Shown here piece after piece: positions 20,542 to 30,196 of a stretch of 64,000 nucleotides of DNA (positions within the stretch are counted from its first letter, which is position 1; every line of letters starts with the position of its first letter). This DNA is from Phenylobacterium sp. (GTDB taxonomy: Bacteria > Pseudomonadota > Alphaproteobacteria > Caulobacterales > Caulobacteraceae): NCBI RefSeq assembly GCF_030679875.1, contig NZ_JAUXSP010000021.1, positions 308,122 to 372,121 of the forward strand, in the 5' to 3' direction. The notes under the pieces are model-generated. The model was not told the DNA's origin. It did not search any database and worked only from the letters and a program-made list of their open reading frames with translations. The position numbers and the translations under genes were made by a program.

Positions 20542-21591
20542 TCAGGTCGGCCCTGGGGCGTCCGCTGCCGCCGTCTGGGCGGCGTCTTCCGAAGCCCCCT
20601 CCGGAGCGGGCTCGGGCATCGGCCGGGCGACGTCAGCGGCGGCGTCATTGGTGGTGGAGATGGCGGCGACCTTGGCTTCCTCCGGCGCGGCCGGCCTCTT
20701 CAGTTGAAGCACATCGATCGCCTTGTCGCCCTCATGCCCGAACAGGCTGCGGATGCGCAGATCGGTCTGCGGGAAGGGAATCTCGATCTTCGCGGCGCGC
20801 AAAGCGTCGTCGATGGCCCAGGTATAGGCCGCCAGCATGGCGTTGGGTCGCTTGGCCGCGCTCAGGTCAGGCCACACCAGCAGCTCGAAGTTCAGCGCCG
20901 AGTCGCCGAAGCCGATCAGCCAGACCTGAGACTTGTGCATCTCGCTTTCGGGCATGGTGAAAGGCAGGGCCCGGGCCGCATCCAGGACCGCCTCGCGGAC
21001 CTTTTCCTTGTCGGCGCCATAGGCCACGGAGAAGGGAATGTGGATCCGCCGGGTCGCCCCGTGCAGGGTCCAGTTGACCAAGGTCCCCTCGATCAGATGC
21101 GAGTTGGGGATGATGATGTCGATATTGTCGTTGTTGCGCAGTCGGGTCGCCCGGGGTCCGATCTCCTGCACCTGACCACGCTCGCCCCCTTCCAGCTCCA
21201 CATAGTCGCCGATGTTCACCACCCGGTCGAAGATCAGGACGAGGCCCGAGACGAATTCCTTGACCACCCCCTGCAGGCCCAGGCCGACGCCCACCCCGAC
21301 CGCGCCTGCGAAGATGGCCAGGGATGAGAAATCGAGCCCCACGGTCGAGAGCCCCGCCACCAGGCCGATGATGACCACTCCATAGGTGACCAGCTTCTCG
21401 ACGATATAGAGGGCGGAGCTTCCATAGCGGGCGCGGGCGCGAACCCGCCGCAGCCCCATGGCGGCGGCCCAGGCGACCACGAAGGCCACGACGATCACCA
21501 GGGCGCCGGCGATCACTCCGCCCAGGGTCACCGGCGTACGACCGATGGTGAAGAGGATGAATTCTTCCAGGCCGGCGAGGTCGTTCTGCAT
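20542..21591 (-). CDS. MscS-family mechanosensitive ion channel
   Basis: A 349-residue small-conductance channel. Three hydrophobic segments (about residues 15-45, 60-82, 92-120) lead into the Gly/Ala-rich pore helix region (FAGAVGVGVGLGLQGVVKEFVSG), then the MscS beta domain (DRVVNIGDYVELEGGERGQVQEI, NSHLIEGTLVNWTL) and the alpha/beta vestibule domain. The C-terminal 70 residues are Ala/Pro/Glu-rich and disordered. It protects against hypo-osmotic lysis. The ATG at 21591 is the base next to the xerD stop, so the two are in one operon (order: TPR-like exported protein, xerD, mscS). Confidence 0.93.
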   Translation of the reverse strand: MQNDLAGLEEFILFTIGRTPVTLGGVIAGALVIVVAFVVAWAAAMGLRRVRARARYGSSALYIVEKLVTYGVVIIGLVAGLSTVGLDFSSLAIFAGAVGVGVGLGLQGVVKEFVSGLVLIFDRVVNIGDYVELEGGERGQVQEIGPRATRLRNNDNIDIIIPNSHLIEGTLVNWTLHGATRRIHIPFSVAYGADKEKVREAVLDAARALPFTMPESEMHKSQVWLIGFGDSALNFELLVWPDLSAAKRPNAMLAAYTWAIDDALRAAKIEIPFPQTDLRIRSLFGHEGDKAIDVLQLKRPAAPEEAKVAAISTTNDAAADVARPMPEPAPEGASEDAAQTAAADAPGPT

Positions 21592-22512
21592 CTAGCGCTT
21601 ACGCCCCAGTGGATGTTTGGTTTCGACCACCTCGCGCAGATGGTCGCTGGCCAGGTGAGTGTAGATCTGAGTTGTGGCGATGTCGGCGTGCCCGAGCAGG
21701 GTCTGGACCACACGCAGGTCAGCCCCGCCCTCCAGCAGATGGGTGGCGAAGGCATGGCGCAGGACGTGAGGGCTGACCCGGGCCGGATCGATACCCGCAT
21801 CTGCAGCGGCCTCGTCCAGCAGCTGAGCCAGACGCCGGGGCGTCAGTCGGCCGCCCTTTCCGCGGGAGGGAAAGAGCCACGGATTGGCGGCGTCCCCCTT
21901 GGGCAGGAACGTCCCGCGAACCTCAAGATAGGCCCTCACCGCCGCCCTCGCCGTGTCATTCAAGGGCGCCAACCGCTCCTTGCCGCCCTTGCCCTTGACG
22001 ATCAGATAGGCTGGATCCCGCATCAGGATCGCCAGGGGCAGGGCCGTCAGTTCCGACACGCGCAAGCCCGAGGCGTAGAGCAGCTCCACCATGCAGGCCA
22101 GCCTCAGGCCCTGGGCGCCATCCCTGGCCGCGGCGGCGGCGATCAAACCGTCCACCTCGGCCCGACTGAGGATGCGCGGCAGTGGGCGGCCCCTGCGCGG
22201 CGCGTCCACCCGGCGGGAAGGATCATCGGCGCGCCAGCCTTCGCCGAGGACGAAACGATAGAACTGACGCACGCTGGCCCTTCGACGGGCGGCCGTGGCC
22301 GGGGCGAGCCCCCGTTCGCCGAGCGCGGCGAAATAGGCCTCGACGGCCTCGGCGGCGGCGTCCGCCAGACTGGCGCCCTGCCCTGCCAGGAAGGCCTGCG
22401 CATCGGCCAAGTCCTTTCCGTAGGCGGTCAGGGTGTTGCGGGCTGCGGCCCGCTCCACCGCCATCATCTCCAGGAAGGCCTCGACCCACCCCTCGGCGAT
22501 CTGCGCGCTCAT
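21592..22512 (-). CDS. xerD: XerD-type tyrosine recombinase
   Basis: A 306-residue site-specific recombinase, normal length, that with XerC resolves chromosome dimers at dif. All catalytic residues are present: Arg151 (ASGLRVSEL), Lys178 (GKGGKERL), His249 and Arg252 (SPHVLRHAFATHLL), His275 (LLGHADIATTQ) and nucleophile Tyr284 (IYTHL). The N-terminal SAM-like domain is intact. XerD rather than XerC is favoured by memory of the Caulobacter locus near aroK and is not certain. The ATG overlaps the upstream gene's stop (ATGA). Confidence 0.9.
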   Translation of the reverse strand: MSAQIAEGWVEAFLEMMAVERAAARNTLTAYGKDLADAQAFLAGQGASLADAAAEAVEAYFAALGERGLAPATAARRRASVRQFYRFVLGEGWRADDPSRRVDAPRRGRPLPRILSRAEVDGLIAAAAARDGAQGLRLACMVELLYASGLRVSELTALPLAILMRDPAYLIVKGKGGKERLAPLNDTARAAVRAYLEVRGTFLPKGDAANPWLFPSRGKGGRLTPRRLAQLLDEAAADAGIDPARVSPHVLRHAFATHLLEGGADLRVVQTLLGHADIATTQIYTHLASDHLREVVETKHPLGRKR

Positions 22513-23828
22513 CTCAGGGCCAGAAGGCCTTCGACGGCGAAGGCGCGGGCATGATCGCCCAGCCCGGCCAGGTTCAGGGCGGCGATGATGCGAGCGCGGT
22601 CGGCCGCTGACGGACCGGCGGGGCCGACCTCAAGGCTGGTCCACAGGGCCAGGAGGGCGGTTTCACCCACCAGCCTTGCGCTCGCGGCCTGTTCCATCGC
22701 GAAGGCGCGGGCAACGGGAGCCTTGGCGGCGGGCAGATTGAAGCCCGTGAATTCCCCCCGCGCCTGTGGACTTAGCGGCGTTCCCAGGGCGGCCAGGATC
22801 AAGGCGGCCTCCTGCGCCCGGCGTCGGCTGCGCGCCTCCCCCACGCCGCCGCGCTCCACCAGTCGGTCGAGGGTTGGGCGGTCCTGGCGACCAGCGGCGG
22901 CGGCGATCAGGGCGTCCAGCAGCGCCAGATCCAGGGCGTCGGCCTGGGGGACCTCGTCCTGCGTCATGGCGCCTCGAACACTCTCGGCCAGGGCAAGATC
23001 ACCTTGTGCGAGGACCGCCATGGCCGCCGGAACCGGCCCCTCGCTGGCGATCATCGGCCAGCGGGCCTCAGGCGGCGGAGCGCCCTCCATCGCCGAAGCG
23101 ACCCCGGGCCCCGGCTCAGCCGTCGTGAGATCAAGACCCAGGCTGCGAGATAGGGCCAGGTCCAGGCCATGACGAAGAGACGCGGCCCCAGGATCGCCTG
23201 CGCCGGCCAGCTTGGCGCCCATCAGTCGGCCGAAGACGGCGTCCCGCGCGACCCCCTGGGCGAGATCGTAGGTCAGGCGCGCCGCAGGGTCGTCAGCCCG
23301 CGCCTGGCAGAAGGCCCGAAGGCGCAGCCAGTAGATCTGATCCCGATCGACGCTGAGACCCTGGGCGACGTCGCAGGCCTGCTGGTCGTCGCCTGACAAC
23401 AGGGCCGCTTCCGCGGCGGCCTGGGAAAGCGCGGCGCTGCGCTCCACCCCTCCGGTGCGCCGCAGAATGGCGAGGGCCGAACCTGCCTCGCCCAGGACGA
23501 TCAGGGCCCCGGCGCGGGCGGCCGCGAGCTCACGGTCATCGCCAGCGCCTTCGGGGCCACGGGCGCCGGTGGCGAGAACCGCCCGGGCCAGGGCCGAGGC
23601 CGCCGGCGACAGGGGCTTTTCCGCCAGCAGGGGCAGGACTGTTCGCGCAGTCTCCGCCGAGGCGCCGTCCCAGAGACCCGGACTGAGGCCTGTCTCGCGA
23701 CCCGCGCTTGAAAACAGGTCCGGCGCCGGCAGCATGGTCGTCTCGACCGTCTGGGCGCCCACCGGGCCCGGCAGGACCAGGGCGACCAGGGCGAGGCCGG
23801 CGAGCATAGGGGATCTGAACATCAGCAT
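22509..23828 (-). CDS. Exported alpha-helical repeat protein of unknown function
   Basis: A 439-residue protein with a signal peptide (MLMFRSPMLAGLALVALVLPG, cleavage after VGA) and an Ala/Leu/Arg-rich all-helical mature part with paired-helix spacing like TPR arrays (ARAGALIVLGEAGSALAIL, QAAAEAALLSGDDQQACDVA). I recognise no catalytic motif. It is the first gene of the xerD-mscS operon (ATGA overlap into xerD), an arrangement I recall from other Caulobacterales. The ATG at 23828 follows AAGGTGAG. Periplasmic scaffold is the best guess. Confidence 0.75.
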   Translation of the reverse strand: MLMFRSPMLAGLALVALVLPGPVGAQTVETTMLPAPDLFSSAGRETGLSPGLWDGASAETARTVLPLLAEKPLSPAASALARAVLATGARGPEGAGDDRELAAARAGALIVLGEAGSALAILRRTGGVERSAALSQAAAEAALLSGDDQQACDVAQGLSVDRDQIYWLRLRAFCQARADDPAARLTYDLAQGVARDAVFGRLMGAKLAGAGDPGAASLRHGLDLALSRSLGLDLTTAEPGPGVASAMEGAPPPEARWPMIASEGPVPAAMAVLAQGDLALAESVRGAMTQDEVPQADALDLALLDALIAAAAGRQDRPTLDRLVERGGVGEARSRRRAQEAALILAALGTPLSPQARGEFTGFNLPAAKAPVARAFAMEQAASARLVGETALLALWTSLEVGPAGPSAADRARIIAALNLAGLGDHARAFAVEGLLALR

Positions 23829-23941
23829 GGGCTCACCTTAGACTGGCTTGGGCCGGGGTCATGCCCCCCTTGCGGATTTTGCATGACAGCCCCGAGGTAA
23901 ACCGAGCTTCACTGATCTCAAATCCTTGATGCGAGGCCACC

Positions 23942-25387
23942 ATGACCACGTCCGCCGAGCCTACCCGTGACGACATGCAGCGTATCCTTGAGCGCCAGAA
24001 GGCCGCTCAACTGGCTGAGGGGCCGCCCTCGGTCGAGCTGCGGCTGGCGCGGCTGGACCGCTGCATCGACCTGCTCATCGATCATGCCGAGGCCATCGCA
24101 GACACCATCAACGAAGACTTCGGCTCCCGCTCCAAGGCGGTCACGGGCCTGACCGACATCGCCGCCTCCATCGGCCCACTCAAGCACGCCAAGACCCATC
24201 TGCGGAAATGGATGGCGCCAGAGAAGCGCAAGACCACCCCGGCGATCCTCGGCCTTTTTGGCGCCAAGGCGCAGCTGCAGTTCCAGCCCAAGGGGGTGGT
24301 CGGAGTGATCAGCCCCTGGAACTTCCCGGTCAACCTGACCTTCGGGCCCCTGGCCGGCATCCTGGCGGCGGGGAACCGCGCCATGATCAAGCCGTCAGAG
24401 TTCACGCCGAAGACGTCTGAGCTGATGAAGGCCATGTTCGCCAAGGCCTTCAGCGAGGACGAGATCGCCGTCTTCACTGGTGGGCCCGATGTGGGCCGCG
24501 CCTTTTCGGGGCTGGCCTTTGATCACCTGATCTATACCGGCGGCACAGCGGTGGCCCGCCATGTCATGCGGGCGGCGGCCGACAATCTGGTGCCCCTGAC
24601 CCTGGAGCTCGGCGGCAAGAGCCCGGTCATCCTGTCGGAGGGCGCCGACATGGGCCTGGCCGCGGCCCGGATCATGGCCGGCAAGACCCTGAACGCCGGG
24701 CAGATCTGCCTGGCGCCCGACTATGTCCTGGCCCCCGAAGGCCAGGTCGGCGCCTTTGTCGAGGAGGCCCGCAGCGCGGTGGCCCGCATGTTCCCGACCC
24801 TAAAGGACAATCCCGACTACACCGCCATCATCGCCCAGAACCACTATGAACGGATCACCGGCTATATAGAGGACGCCCGCGCCAAGGGCGCCGAGGTGGT
24901 CGAGCTCAATCCGGCCGGCGAGGATTTCAGCCAGCAGCCCTATCGCAAGATTCCGCCGACCCTGATCCTCAATCCCACCGACGACATGATGGTGATGCAG
25001 GAAGAAATTTTCGGCCCGGTCCTGCCCGTCAGGACCTATCGCGGCACGCAGGCGGCCATCGACTATGTGAACAGCCGCGAACGGCCCCTGGCGCTCTACT
25101 GGTTCGGGACCGACGAGGCCGAGAAGGACGCTGTGCTGACGAAGACCACCTCGGGCGGGGCGACCGTCAATGACGTGATCTTCCACGTGGCCCAGGAAGA
25201 GTTGCCCTTTGGCGGGGTCGGGCCCTCGGGCATGGGCTCCTATCATGGCCATGACGGCTTCAAGGAGTTCAGTCACCGCAAGTCAGTCTACAGCCAGCTG
25301 AAGAAGGACATCGGCCCCCTGCAGCGCATGCGGCCGCCCTATGGACCGGCCATCGCGGGTTATCTCAAGGGTGCGGTCAAGCGCTGA
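23942..25387 (+). CDS. Aldehyde dehydrogenase, coniferyl-aldehyde-dehydrogenase-like
   Basis: A 481-residue NAD(P)-dependent aldehyde dehydrogenase. Cofactor motifs: VISPWNFPVNLTFGPL and IYTGGTAVARHVM; general base Glu in TLELGGKSPV; catalytic Cys in NAGQICLAPDY, whose surroundings are typical of the CalB/class-3-like group that oxidises coniferyl and other aromatic or fatty aldehydes. The C-terminal VYSQLKKDIGPLQRMRPPYG is also typical of CalB-like proteins. The aromatic substrate is inference. Divergent from the xerD operon, convergent with the PAS-HWE kinase, so an insertion between two conserved blocks. Confidence 0.9.
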   Translation: MTTSAEPTRDDMQRILERQKAAQLAEGPPSVELRLARLDRCIDLLIDHAEAIADTINEDFGSRSKAVTGLTDIAASIGPLKHAKTHLRKWMAPEKRKTTPAILGLFGAKAQLQFQPKGVVGVISPWNFPVNLTFGPLAGILAAGNRAMIKPSEFTPKTSELMKAMFAKAFSEDEIAVFTGGPDVGRAFSGLAFDHLIYTGGTAVARHVMRAAADNLVPLTLELGGKSPVILSEGADMGLAAARIMAGKTLNAGQICLAPDYVLAPEGQVGAFVEEARSAVARMFPTLKDNPDYTAIIAQNHYERITGYIEDARAKGAEVVELNPAGEDFSQQPYRKIPPTLILNPTDDMMVMQEEIFGPVLPVRTYRGTQAAIDYVNSRERPLALYWFGTDEAEKDAVLTKTTSGGATVNDVIFHVAQEELPFGGVGPSGMGSYHGHDGFKEFSHRKSVYSQLKKDIGPLQRMRPPYGPAIAGYLKGAVKR

Positions 25388-25393
25388 GCCGGG

Positions 25394-26425
25394 TCAACCT
25401 GCGCCCAGATTGAGCATCGGAACGCTCTCTCCCTGGCTCAGCGGGACGTTGACGGTGCAGATCAGCCCGTCGGGATGGTGCTCAATCCTGGTGCGGCCGT
25501 CACCGTCCTGGCCGAAGCTGCGGGCGATGAGGCGCAGGCCAAAGCCCTCGCGTCCGTTCGGCGGCGCCACGGGCGGTCCGCCCGTCTCCTGCCACAGCAG
25601 GTTCATGCTGCGCGCGCCGCCCACGTCGTGGGCCAGGTTCCAGGAGATGGACACCTGACCTGCCTCCGTCGACAGGGCGCCGTACTTGATGGCGTTGGTG
25701 GTCAATTCGTGCAGCACCAGCGACAGGGAGACCGCCTGCTGGGGGCTCAGGAACACCCGAGGCCCCTCAATGCGGAACCGACCCAGGCCCGAGGTGTCGT
25801 GGGGCGCCAGGGCGCGCTCGACAATCGCGCCGAGATCGGCGCCGGCCCAACTTTCGGACACCAGCACATTGTGCGCCTGGGCCAGCGCGATCAGCCGCTC
25901 AGTCAGTACGTTGCGGGTTCCAGCGCTCACGTCGGCCGCCCGCAGGGTGTGATCGACAATCGACTGGACGGTAGCCAGGGTGTTCTTGATCCGGTGGTTG
26001 AGCTCGTTGAGCAGCAGAATCCGCTGATCCTCCGCCAGCTTGGCTGCGGTCTCGTCGCGCAGGAACTTAATGAGCTGGGGCCTGTCCCCGAGCGTCATGG
26101 TCACGCCATTGGCCCAGAACCGCTCTCCGTTCTGGCGCACATGCCAGCGCGTGTCCTCGGCGCGCCCGTCATGATAGGCCTTGGCCATCTCGGCCTCCGG
26201 CGATCCCGCCGCCACGTCGGGCGCCAGGAAAAGCTCGGCGAAGGCCATGCCAATAGCCTCATCCGGTGCGTAGCCGAATATGGTCTGCGCGCCAGGTGAC
26301 CATGCGGCGATACGGCCGTCAGGCTCCAGGGTGAAGACGGCATAGTCTCGGGCGTTCTGCACAATAAGGAATGCCAGGTCCGGGTCGATCAAGGCGAAAG
26401 CGCCCCTGTGTTGGAAGTCTGCCAC
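25394..26425 (-). CDS. PAS domain HWE-family sensor histidine kinase
   Basis: A 343-residue soluble kinase. The N-terminal PAS domain (about 20-125) reads LIVQNARDYAVFTLEPDGRI, WSPGAQTIFGYAPDEAIG, with a WHVRQNGERFWANGVTM core. The HWE dimerisation helix with phosphoacceptor His is LNELNHRIKNTLATVQSI (about 140-157), followed by the ATP domain (LVLHELTTNAIKYGALS, REGFGLRLI). HWE kinases of this form often feed the PhyR/FATGY branch of the general stress response. The start is a GTG with only a weak Shine-Dalgarno, but an in-frame stop lies about 30 bases upstream. No cognate regulator is adjacent; the nearest receiver is at 29753. Confidence 0.9.
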   Translation of the reverse strand: MADFQHRGAFALIDPDLAFLIVQNARDYAVFTLEPDGRIAAWSPGAQTIFGYAPDEAIGMAFAELFLAPDVAAGSPEAEMAKAYHDGRAEDTRWHVRQNGERFWANGVTMTLGDRPQLIKFLRDETAAKLAEDQRILLLNELNHRIKNTLATVQSIVDHTLRAADVSAGTRNVLTERLIALAQAHNVLVSESWAGADLGAIVERALAPHDTSGLGRFRIEGPRVFLSPQQAVSLSLVLHELTTNAIKYGALSTEAGQVSISWNLAHDVGGARSMNLLWQETGGPPVAPPNGREGFGLRLIARSFGQDGDGRTRIEHHPDGLICTVNVPLSQGESVPMLNLGAG

Positions 26426-26560
26426 CCCAACGCGCCAGGAGAGGGAATAGTCTCCTTATTCGCCAAAGCCATTTTCGAGGTCGCCCGGACGGGGCGATCC
26501 ACGGGCCGAGGCGGTCGTGGTTGGCGCGGGACCGGCGCCTCGTGTAAAGCCTAGCGCCTC

Positions 26561-27109
26561 ATGGATCGCTACGAACCCCTCCGTAACCGCACCATCGCCC
26601 TGGTGGGCCTGATGGGGGTCGGCAAGTCGAGTGTTGGCCGCCGGCTGGCCAATGCGCTGGAGCTTCCGTTCCGGGACGCCGACTCCGAGGTGGAGGCCGC
26701 CGCCGGGCGCGCCATCACCGAAATCTTCTCCGAACTGGGCGAGGCCGCCTTCCGGGACGGGGAGCGGCGGGTGATCCAGCGTCTGCTCGAAGAGCCGCCC
26801 CATGTGCTGGCGACCGGCGGCGGCGCCTTCATGAACGACGAGACCCGCGCCCTGTTGAAGTCCAAAGCCCTGGTGGTCTGGCTGCGGGCCGATCTGGAGT
26901 TGCTGGCGCGTCGGGTGGGTCGCAAGGACACCCGCCCCCTGCTCAAGGACTCCGATCCCCTGACCGTGCTCAAGGCCCAGGCCGAGCAGCGCTACCCGGT
27001 CTATGCCCAGGCCCATGTGGTCGTCGACACCGGCGATACGGCTCACCATGTGACGGTGGCCCAGGTGATCGAGGCCCTGACCGGCTATCTGGCTGAGGAA
27101 GGTTCATGA
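26561..27109 (+). CDS. aroK: AroK, shikimate kinase
   Basis: Phosphorylates shikimate with ATP in aromatic amino acid synthesis. The 182 residues hold Walker A (GLMGVGKS, residues 16-23), the shikimate-binding [14 protein letters not shown] and FRDGERRVI, the GGG motif of the substrate site ([10 protein letters not shown]), and the Arg-containing lid (RKDTRPLL). First gene of the aroK-aroB-CNNM operon, joined to aroB by an ATGA overlap. Confidence 0.97.
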   Translation: MDRYEPLRNRTIALVGLMGVGKSSVGRRLANALELPFRDADSEVEAAAGRAITEIFSELGEAAFRDGERRVIQRLLEEPPHVLATGGGAFMNDETRALLKSKALVVWLRADLELLARRVGRKDTRPLLKDSDPLTVLKAQAEQRYPVYAQAHVVVDTGDTAHHVTVAQVIEALTGYLAEEGS

Positions 27110-28233
27110 GCCACACCGTGAACGTCGGACTGGGCGCGCGGGCCTATGAGGTGCGGATCGGGTCAGGCCTGATCGCCGAGGCCGGCCGTCATATCCGGCC
27201 GCTCCTGAAGCGCGGCCGCACGGCGATCATCAGCGACGAAACCGTATGGCGTCTGCACGGCGCGGCCCTGACCGAGGCCCTGCTGGTCGAAGGAGTCAGC
27301 GCGACGCCGGTGCTGGTCCCCGCCGGCGAAGGCTCCAAGAGCTTCGAGGTGCTGGCCCGGGTGAGCGACGACCTTCTGGCCCTGGAGCTTGATCGTGGCG
27401 ACCTGATCGTCGCCTTCGGCGGCGGTGTGGTCGGCGACCTCGCTGGCTTCGCAGCGGCGATCTACAAGCGCGGCATCGACTTTGTTCAGATTCCCACGAC
27501 CCTCCTGGCGCAGGTGGACTCCTCGGTGGGGGGCAAGACCGCCATCGACACCCCACGGGGCAAGAACCTGATCGGCGCCTTCCATCAACCCCGGCTGGTC
27601 CTGGCTGATCTCGACATCCTGGCGACCCTGCCCGCGCGGGAGATTCGCGCGGGCTATGCGGAAATCATCAAGTACGGCCTGCTTGGCGATCTCGCCTTCT
27701 TCGAATGGCTGGAGGCCAATGGCCGGGCGGTGGTGGATCTGGAGTCCGCCGCGCTCGCCCATGCCGTCCGACGCTCGGTGGAGACGAAGGCGGAAATCGT
27801 CGCCCAGGACGAGCGCGAGGCAGGCCGGCGTGCGCTGCTTAATCTTGGTCACACCTTCGGCCACGCTCTGGAGGCAGAGAGCGGCTATGGCGAGGATCTG
27901 CTGCATGGGGAAGCCGTGGCGATCGGCATGGCCCAGGCCTTTCGCTTCTCCGCCCGCCAGGGCCATTGTTCAGCGCAGGACGCCGTCCGGGCCGAAGCCG
28001 CGATCGCCGCGGTCGGCCTCCCCGTCGGAATGGACGCCCTTCCTGGCCACCCGTTCGATGGCCGGCGGCTGATCGACCACATGGGTCAGGACAAGAAGGC
28101 CGAAGGCGGCCGACTGACCTTCATCCTCGCCCGCGCCCTGGGGGACGCCTTCGTCGCCCGTGACGTGGACGCTGACTCCATCCTGCAGTTCCTAACCGCG
28201 GAGGGCGCCCGGCCAGCCGGCGCAGCGGCATGA
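27106..28233 (+). CDS. aroB: AroB, 3-dehydroquinate synthase
   Basis: Converts DAHP to 3-dehydroquinate using NAD+ and a divalent metal, the second step of the shikimate pathway. The 375 residues show [15 protein letters not shown] (NAD site), the signature [19 protein letters not shown], the metal ligands in EIIKYG and [12 protein letters not shown], and [11 protein letters not shown]. Coupled to aroK upstream and to the CNNM-type gene downstream by ATGA overlaps. Confidence 0.97.
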   Translation: MSHTVNVGLGARAYEVRIGSGLIAEAGRHIRPLLKRGRTAIISDETVWRLHGAALTEALLVEGVSATPVLVPAGEGSKSFEVLARVSDDLLALELDRGDLIVAFGGGVVGDLAGFAAAIYKRGIDFVQIPTTLLAQVDSSVGGKTAIDTPRGKNLIGAFHQPRLVLADLDILATLPAREIRAGYAEIIKYGLLGDLAFFEWLEANGRAVVDLESAALAHAVRRSVETKAEIVAQDEREAGRRALLNLGHTFGHALEAESGYGEDLLHGEAVAIGMAQAFRFSARQGHCSAQDAVRAEAAIAAVGLPVGMDALPGHPFDGRRLIDHMGQDKKAEGGRLTFILARALGDAFVARDVDADSILQFLTAEGARPAGAAA

Positions 28234-29519
28234 TCACAGCCATCCTCATCGGGCTCGCCCCGGCCATCTTCATCCTTTTGTTCTTCTCGGCGGTGATCTC
28301 GGCCACCGAGACGTCCATGACGGCCGCCAGCCGCAGCCGCATGCACAAGATGGAACGGGATGGCGACAAGGCGGCCGCGCGGGTCAATCGGCTGATCAGC
28401 AATCAGGAAAAGCTGATCGGCGCGATCCTGCTCTCCAACAACGCCATCAATATCGGCGCCTCGGCCCTGGCCACCACGGTCCTGACCGCCGCCATTCCAG
28501 GTCCGACAGGGCCCCTGGTCGCCACGGTCATGATGACCGCCCTGGTGGTGATCTTCGCCGAGATTCTGCCCAAGACCCTGGCCATCGCCCAGCCCGACAA
28601 GGCCGCGCGGCTCCTGTCGCTGCCGGCCACCTGGGTGGTGAAGATCTTCGGCCCACTGGCCAACAGCGCCCAATGGGTGGTCCGGCTGACCTTGCGCCCC
28701 TTCGGCATCAAGCTGGACATGGAGACCGACGTTCTGGCGGCGCATGAGGAGATCCGCGGCGCGGTCGAGTACCATCACTCCGAGGGCTTGGTGGAAAATC
28801 GCGACCGGCTGATGCTGGGCGGCGTTCTCGACCTCGCCGAGATGGATGTCGGGCAGGTGATGGTTCACCGCAAGTCGATCTCGATGATCGACATCGCCCT
28901 GCCGGTCCGGGAATTCGTGGCCGCCGTCCTGGGCAGCGCACACACGCGCATGCCGGTCTATCGCGACGACGCCGAGAACATTGTCGGCTTCCTGCACGCC
29001 AAGGATCTGCTGCGGGCCCTGGCCGAATCCGACGGCGACATGGACGCCGTCGACCTGCAGGCCATCCTGCGCGAGCCCTGGTTCATCCCTGACACCACCA
29101 ATCTGAAGGACCAGCTCAACGCCTTCCTCAAGCGCCACACGCACTTCGCCCTGGTGGTGGACGAATATGGCGGCCTGAAGGGTCTGATCACCCTCGAGGA
29201 CATCCTTGAGGAGATCGTCGGCGAGATTGAGGACGAGCACGACATCGCCGTGCCCGGCGTGAGGCCGCAGCCGGACGGCTCGGTCAGCGTCGACGGCTCT
29301 GTGCCGATCCGCGACCTCAACCGGGCCATGGACTGGGACCTCCCCGACGAAGACGCCGTCACCTTGGCCGGACTGGTCATCCACGAGGCCCAGACCATCC
29401 CCCGGGTGGGGCAGACCTTCATCTTCCATCGCCATCGGTTCCAGATCGTTCGGCGCGAACGCAATCAGATCACGGCCCTTCGGGTGTCCCCCCCCATTGA
29501 GGCGCCTGTCGAAGACTGA
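28230..29519 (+). CDS. CNNM/HlyC-CorC family membrane protein with CBS domains
   Basis: A 429-residue protein with an N-terminal DUF21/CNNM membrane domain (four hydrophobic segments within about 1-150, with [17 protein letters not shown] between the first two), two CBS domains (about 200-330; [54 protein letters not shown]) and a C-terminal CorC_HlyC domain (about 345-425). Family members are linked to Mg2+/Co2+ export or tolerance; the old haemolysin name is not informative. Third gene of the aro operon by ATGA overlap. Confidence 0.92.
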   Translation: MITAILIGLAPAIFILLFFSAVISATETSMTAASRSRMHKMERDGDKAAARVNRLISNQEKLIGAILLSNNAINIGASALATTVLTAAIPGPTGPLVATVMMTALVVIFAEILPKTLAIAQPDKAARLLSLPATWVVKIFGPLANSAQWVVRLTLRPFGIKLDMETDVLAAHEEIRGAVEYHHSEGLVENRDRLMLGGVLDLAEMDVGQVMVHRKSISMIDIALPVREFVAAVLGSAHTRMPVYRDDAENIVGFLHAKDLLRALAESDGDMDAVDLQAILREPWFIPDTTNLKDQLNAFLKRHTHFALVVDEYGGLKGLITLEDILEEIVGEIEDEHDIAVPGVRPQPDGSVSVDGSVPIRDLNRAMDWDLPDEDAVTLAGLVIHEAQTIPRVGQTFIFHRHRFQIVRRERNQITALRVSPPIEAPVED

Positions 29520-29555
29520 TTTGCGCGCCTCGTCCGTCGCCTGCCGTCAAACCTG

Positions 29556-29581
29556 GGAACCTGGGCCATGAGGAAAGCGTT
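29556..29581 (+). promoter_or_regulatory. EcfG (SigT)-type general stress promoter
   Basis: GGAAC at 29556-29560, a 17-base spacer, then CGTT at 29578-29581, matching the alphaproteobacterial GGAAC-N16/17-CGTT consensus. It lies 36 bases before a 47-residue ORF and about 170 bases before the FATGY response regulator, so that regulator is probably part of the general stress regulon. Confidence 0.65.
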
Positions 29582-29616
29582 ATTTTCCGCAACTAAGGCG
29601 GGAGGGAACGCCCCAC

Positions 29617-29760
29617 ATGACTGACCTGAACCGACCCGACACGGCGGGCTATGACGCTGCGGCGTTTTCGCTGGAGGCCACGCACAACCTTTGCGTTTTT
29701 GCCAGCTTTGCGGCAACCTTCGGCCCCGCCCGTGGCGACCTGGAGCCTTCCTATGACTGA
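29617..29760 (+). CDS. Candidate 47-residue small protein translationally coupled to the response regulator
   Basis: An uninterrupted frame from ATG 29617 to TGA 29758-29760, starting MTDLNRPDTAGYDAAAFSLE and ending GDLEPSYD, with GGGAGG about 11 bases upstream. It ends inside the first codons of the response regulator (8-base overlap), so its translation would deliver ribosomes to that start. I do not recognise the protein; it does not look like the anti-sigma factor NepR. It may be a real small protein or only a leader ORF. Confidence 0.4.
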   Translation: MTDLNRPDTAGYDAAAFSLEATHNLCVFASFAATFGPARGDLEPSYD

Positions 29761-30154
29761 TCTCGCCAAGCTCGCCGGCATGCGGGTCCTCGTCGTCGAA
29801 GACGAGATGATGGTCTCGATGCTGATCGAGGACATGCTGAGCGACCTGGGTTGTAAGGTCGTCGGTCCGGCGTCTCGCCTGGAAGAGGCCATCGCCCTGG
29901 TGGGAAGCCATGAGCTCGACTGCGCGGTGCTTGACGTCAATCTCGGCGGCCAGCCGATCTTCCCGCTGGCCGACATTCTGCGGACCAAGGGCGCGCCATT
30001 CGCGTTTGCGACGGGCTATGGCGACGCCGGCCTGCGCGATGTCGACAAGGGCACCCCCGTCCTGCAGAAGCCCTTCCGCGAGAGTGATCTGGCCCGGGTC
30101 CTGGGTGAGCTGCACGCTCGGGTCAACGGGCCTGCGGCGCCGACGCCCTCCTAA
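29753..30154 (+). CDS. Single-domain FATGY-type response regulator
   Basis: A 133-residue stand-alone receiver. Acidic pocket Glu16-Asp17 (VVEDE), phosphoacceptor Asp61 (VLDVNLGG), FATGYG at residues 85-90 and Lys106-Pro-Phe. The FAT-GUY signature marks receivers of the PhyR/MrrA/Sma0114 type that exchange phosphate with HWE/HisKA_2 kinases in general stress signalling. There is no output domain, so it probably works as a phosphate shuttle or sink. The ATG at 29753 gives the standard receiver start; the longer frame from 29651 has no homology. An EcfG-type promoter and a small ORF lie upstream. Confidence 0.9.
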   Translation: MTDLAKLAGMRVLVVEDEMMVSMLIEDMLSDLGCKVVGPASRLEEAIALVGSHELDCAVLDVNLGGQPIFPLADILRTKGAPFAFATGYGDAGLRDVDKGTPVLQKPFRESDLARVLGELHARVNGPAAPTPS

Positions 30155-30196
30155 GAGCGCGTCGGCGGTCAACCGGGTGTCTGATCCCGCCCGGCC

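Noticed and set aside
29617..29760. NepR anti-sigma factor as identity of the 47-residue ORF
   Set aside because: It lacks the conserved NepR helices and the neighbouring PhyR and ecfG genes.
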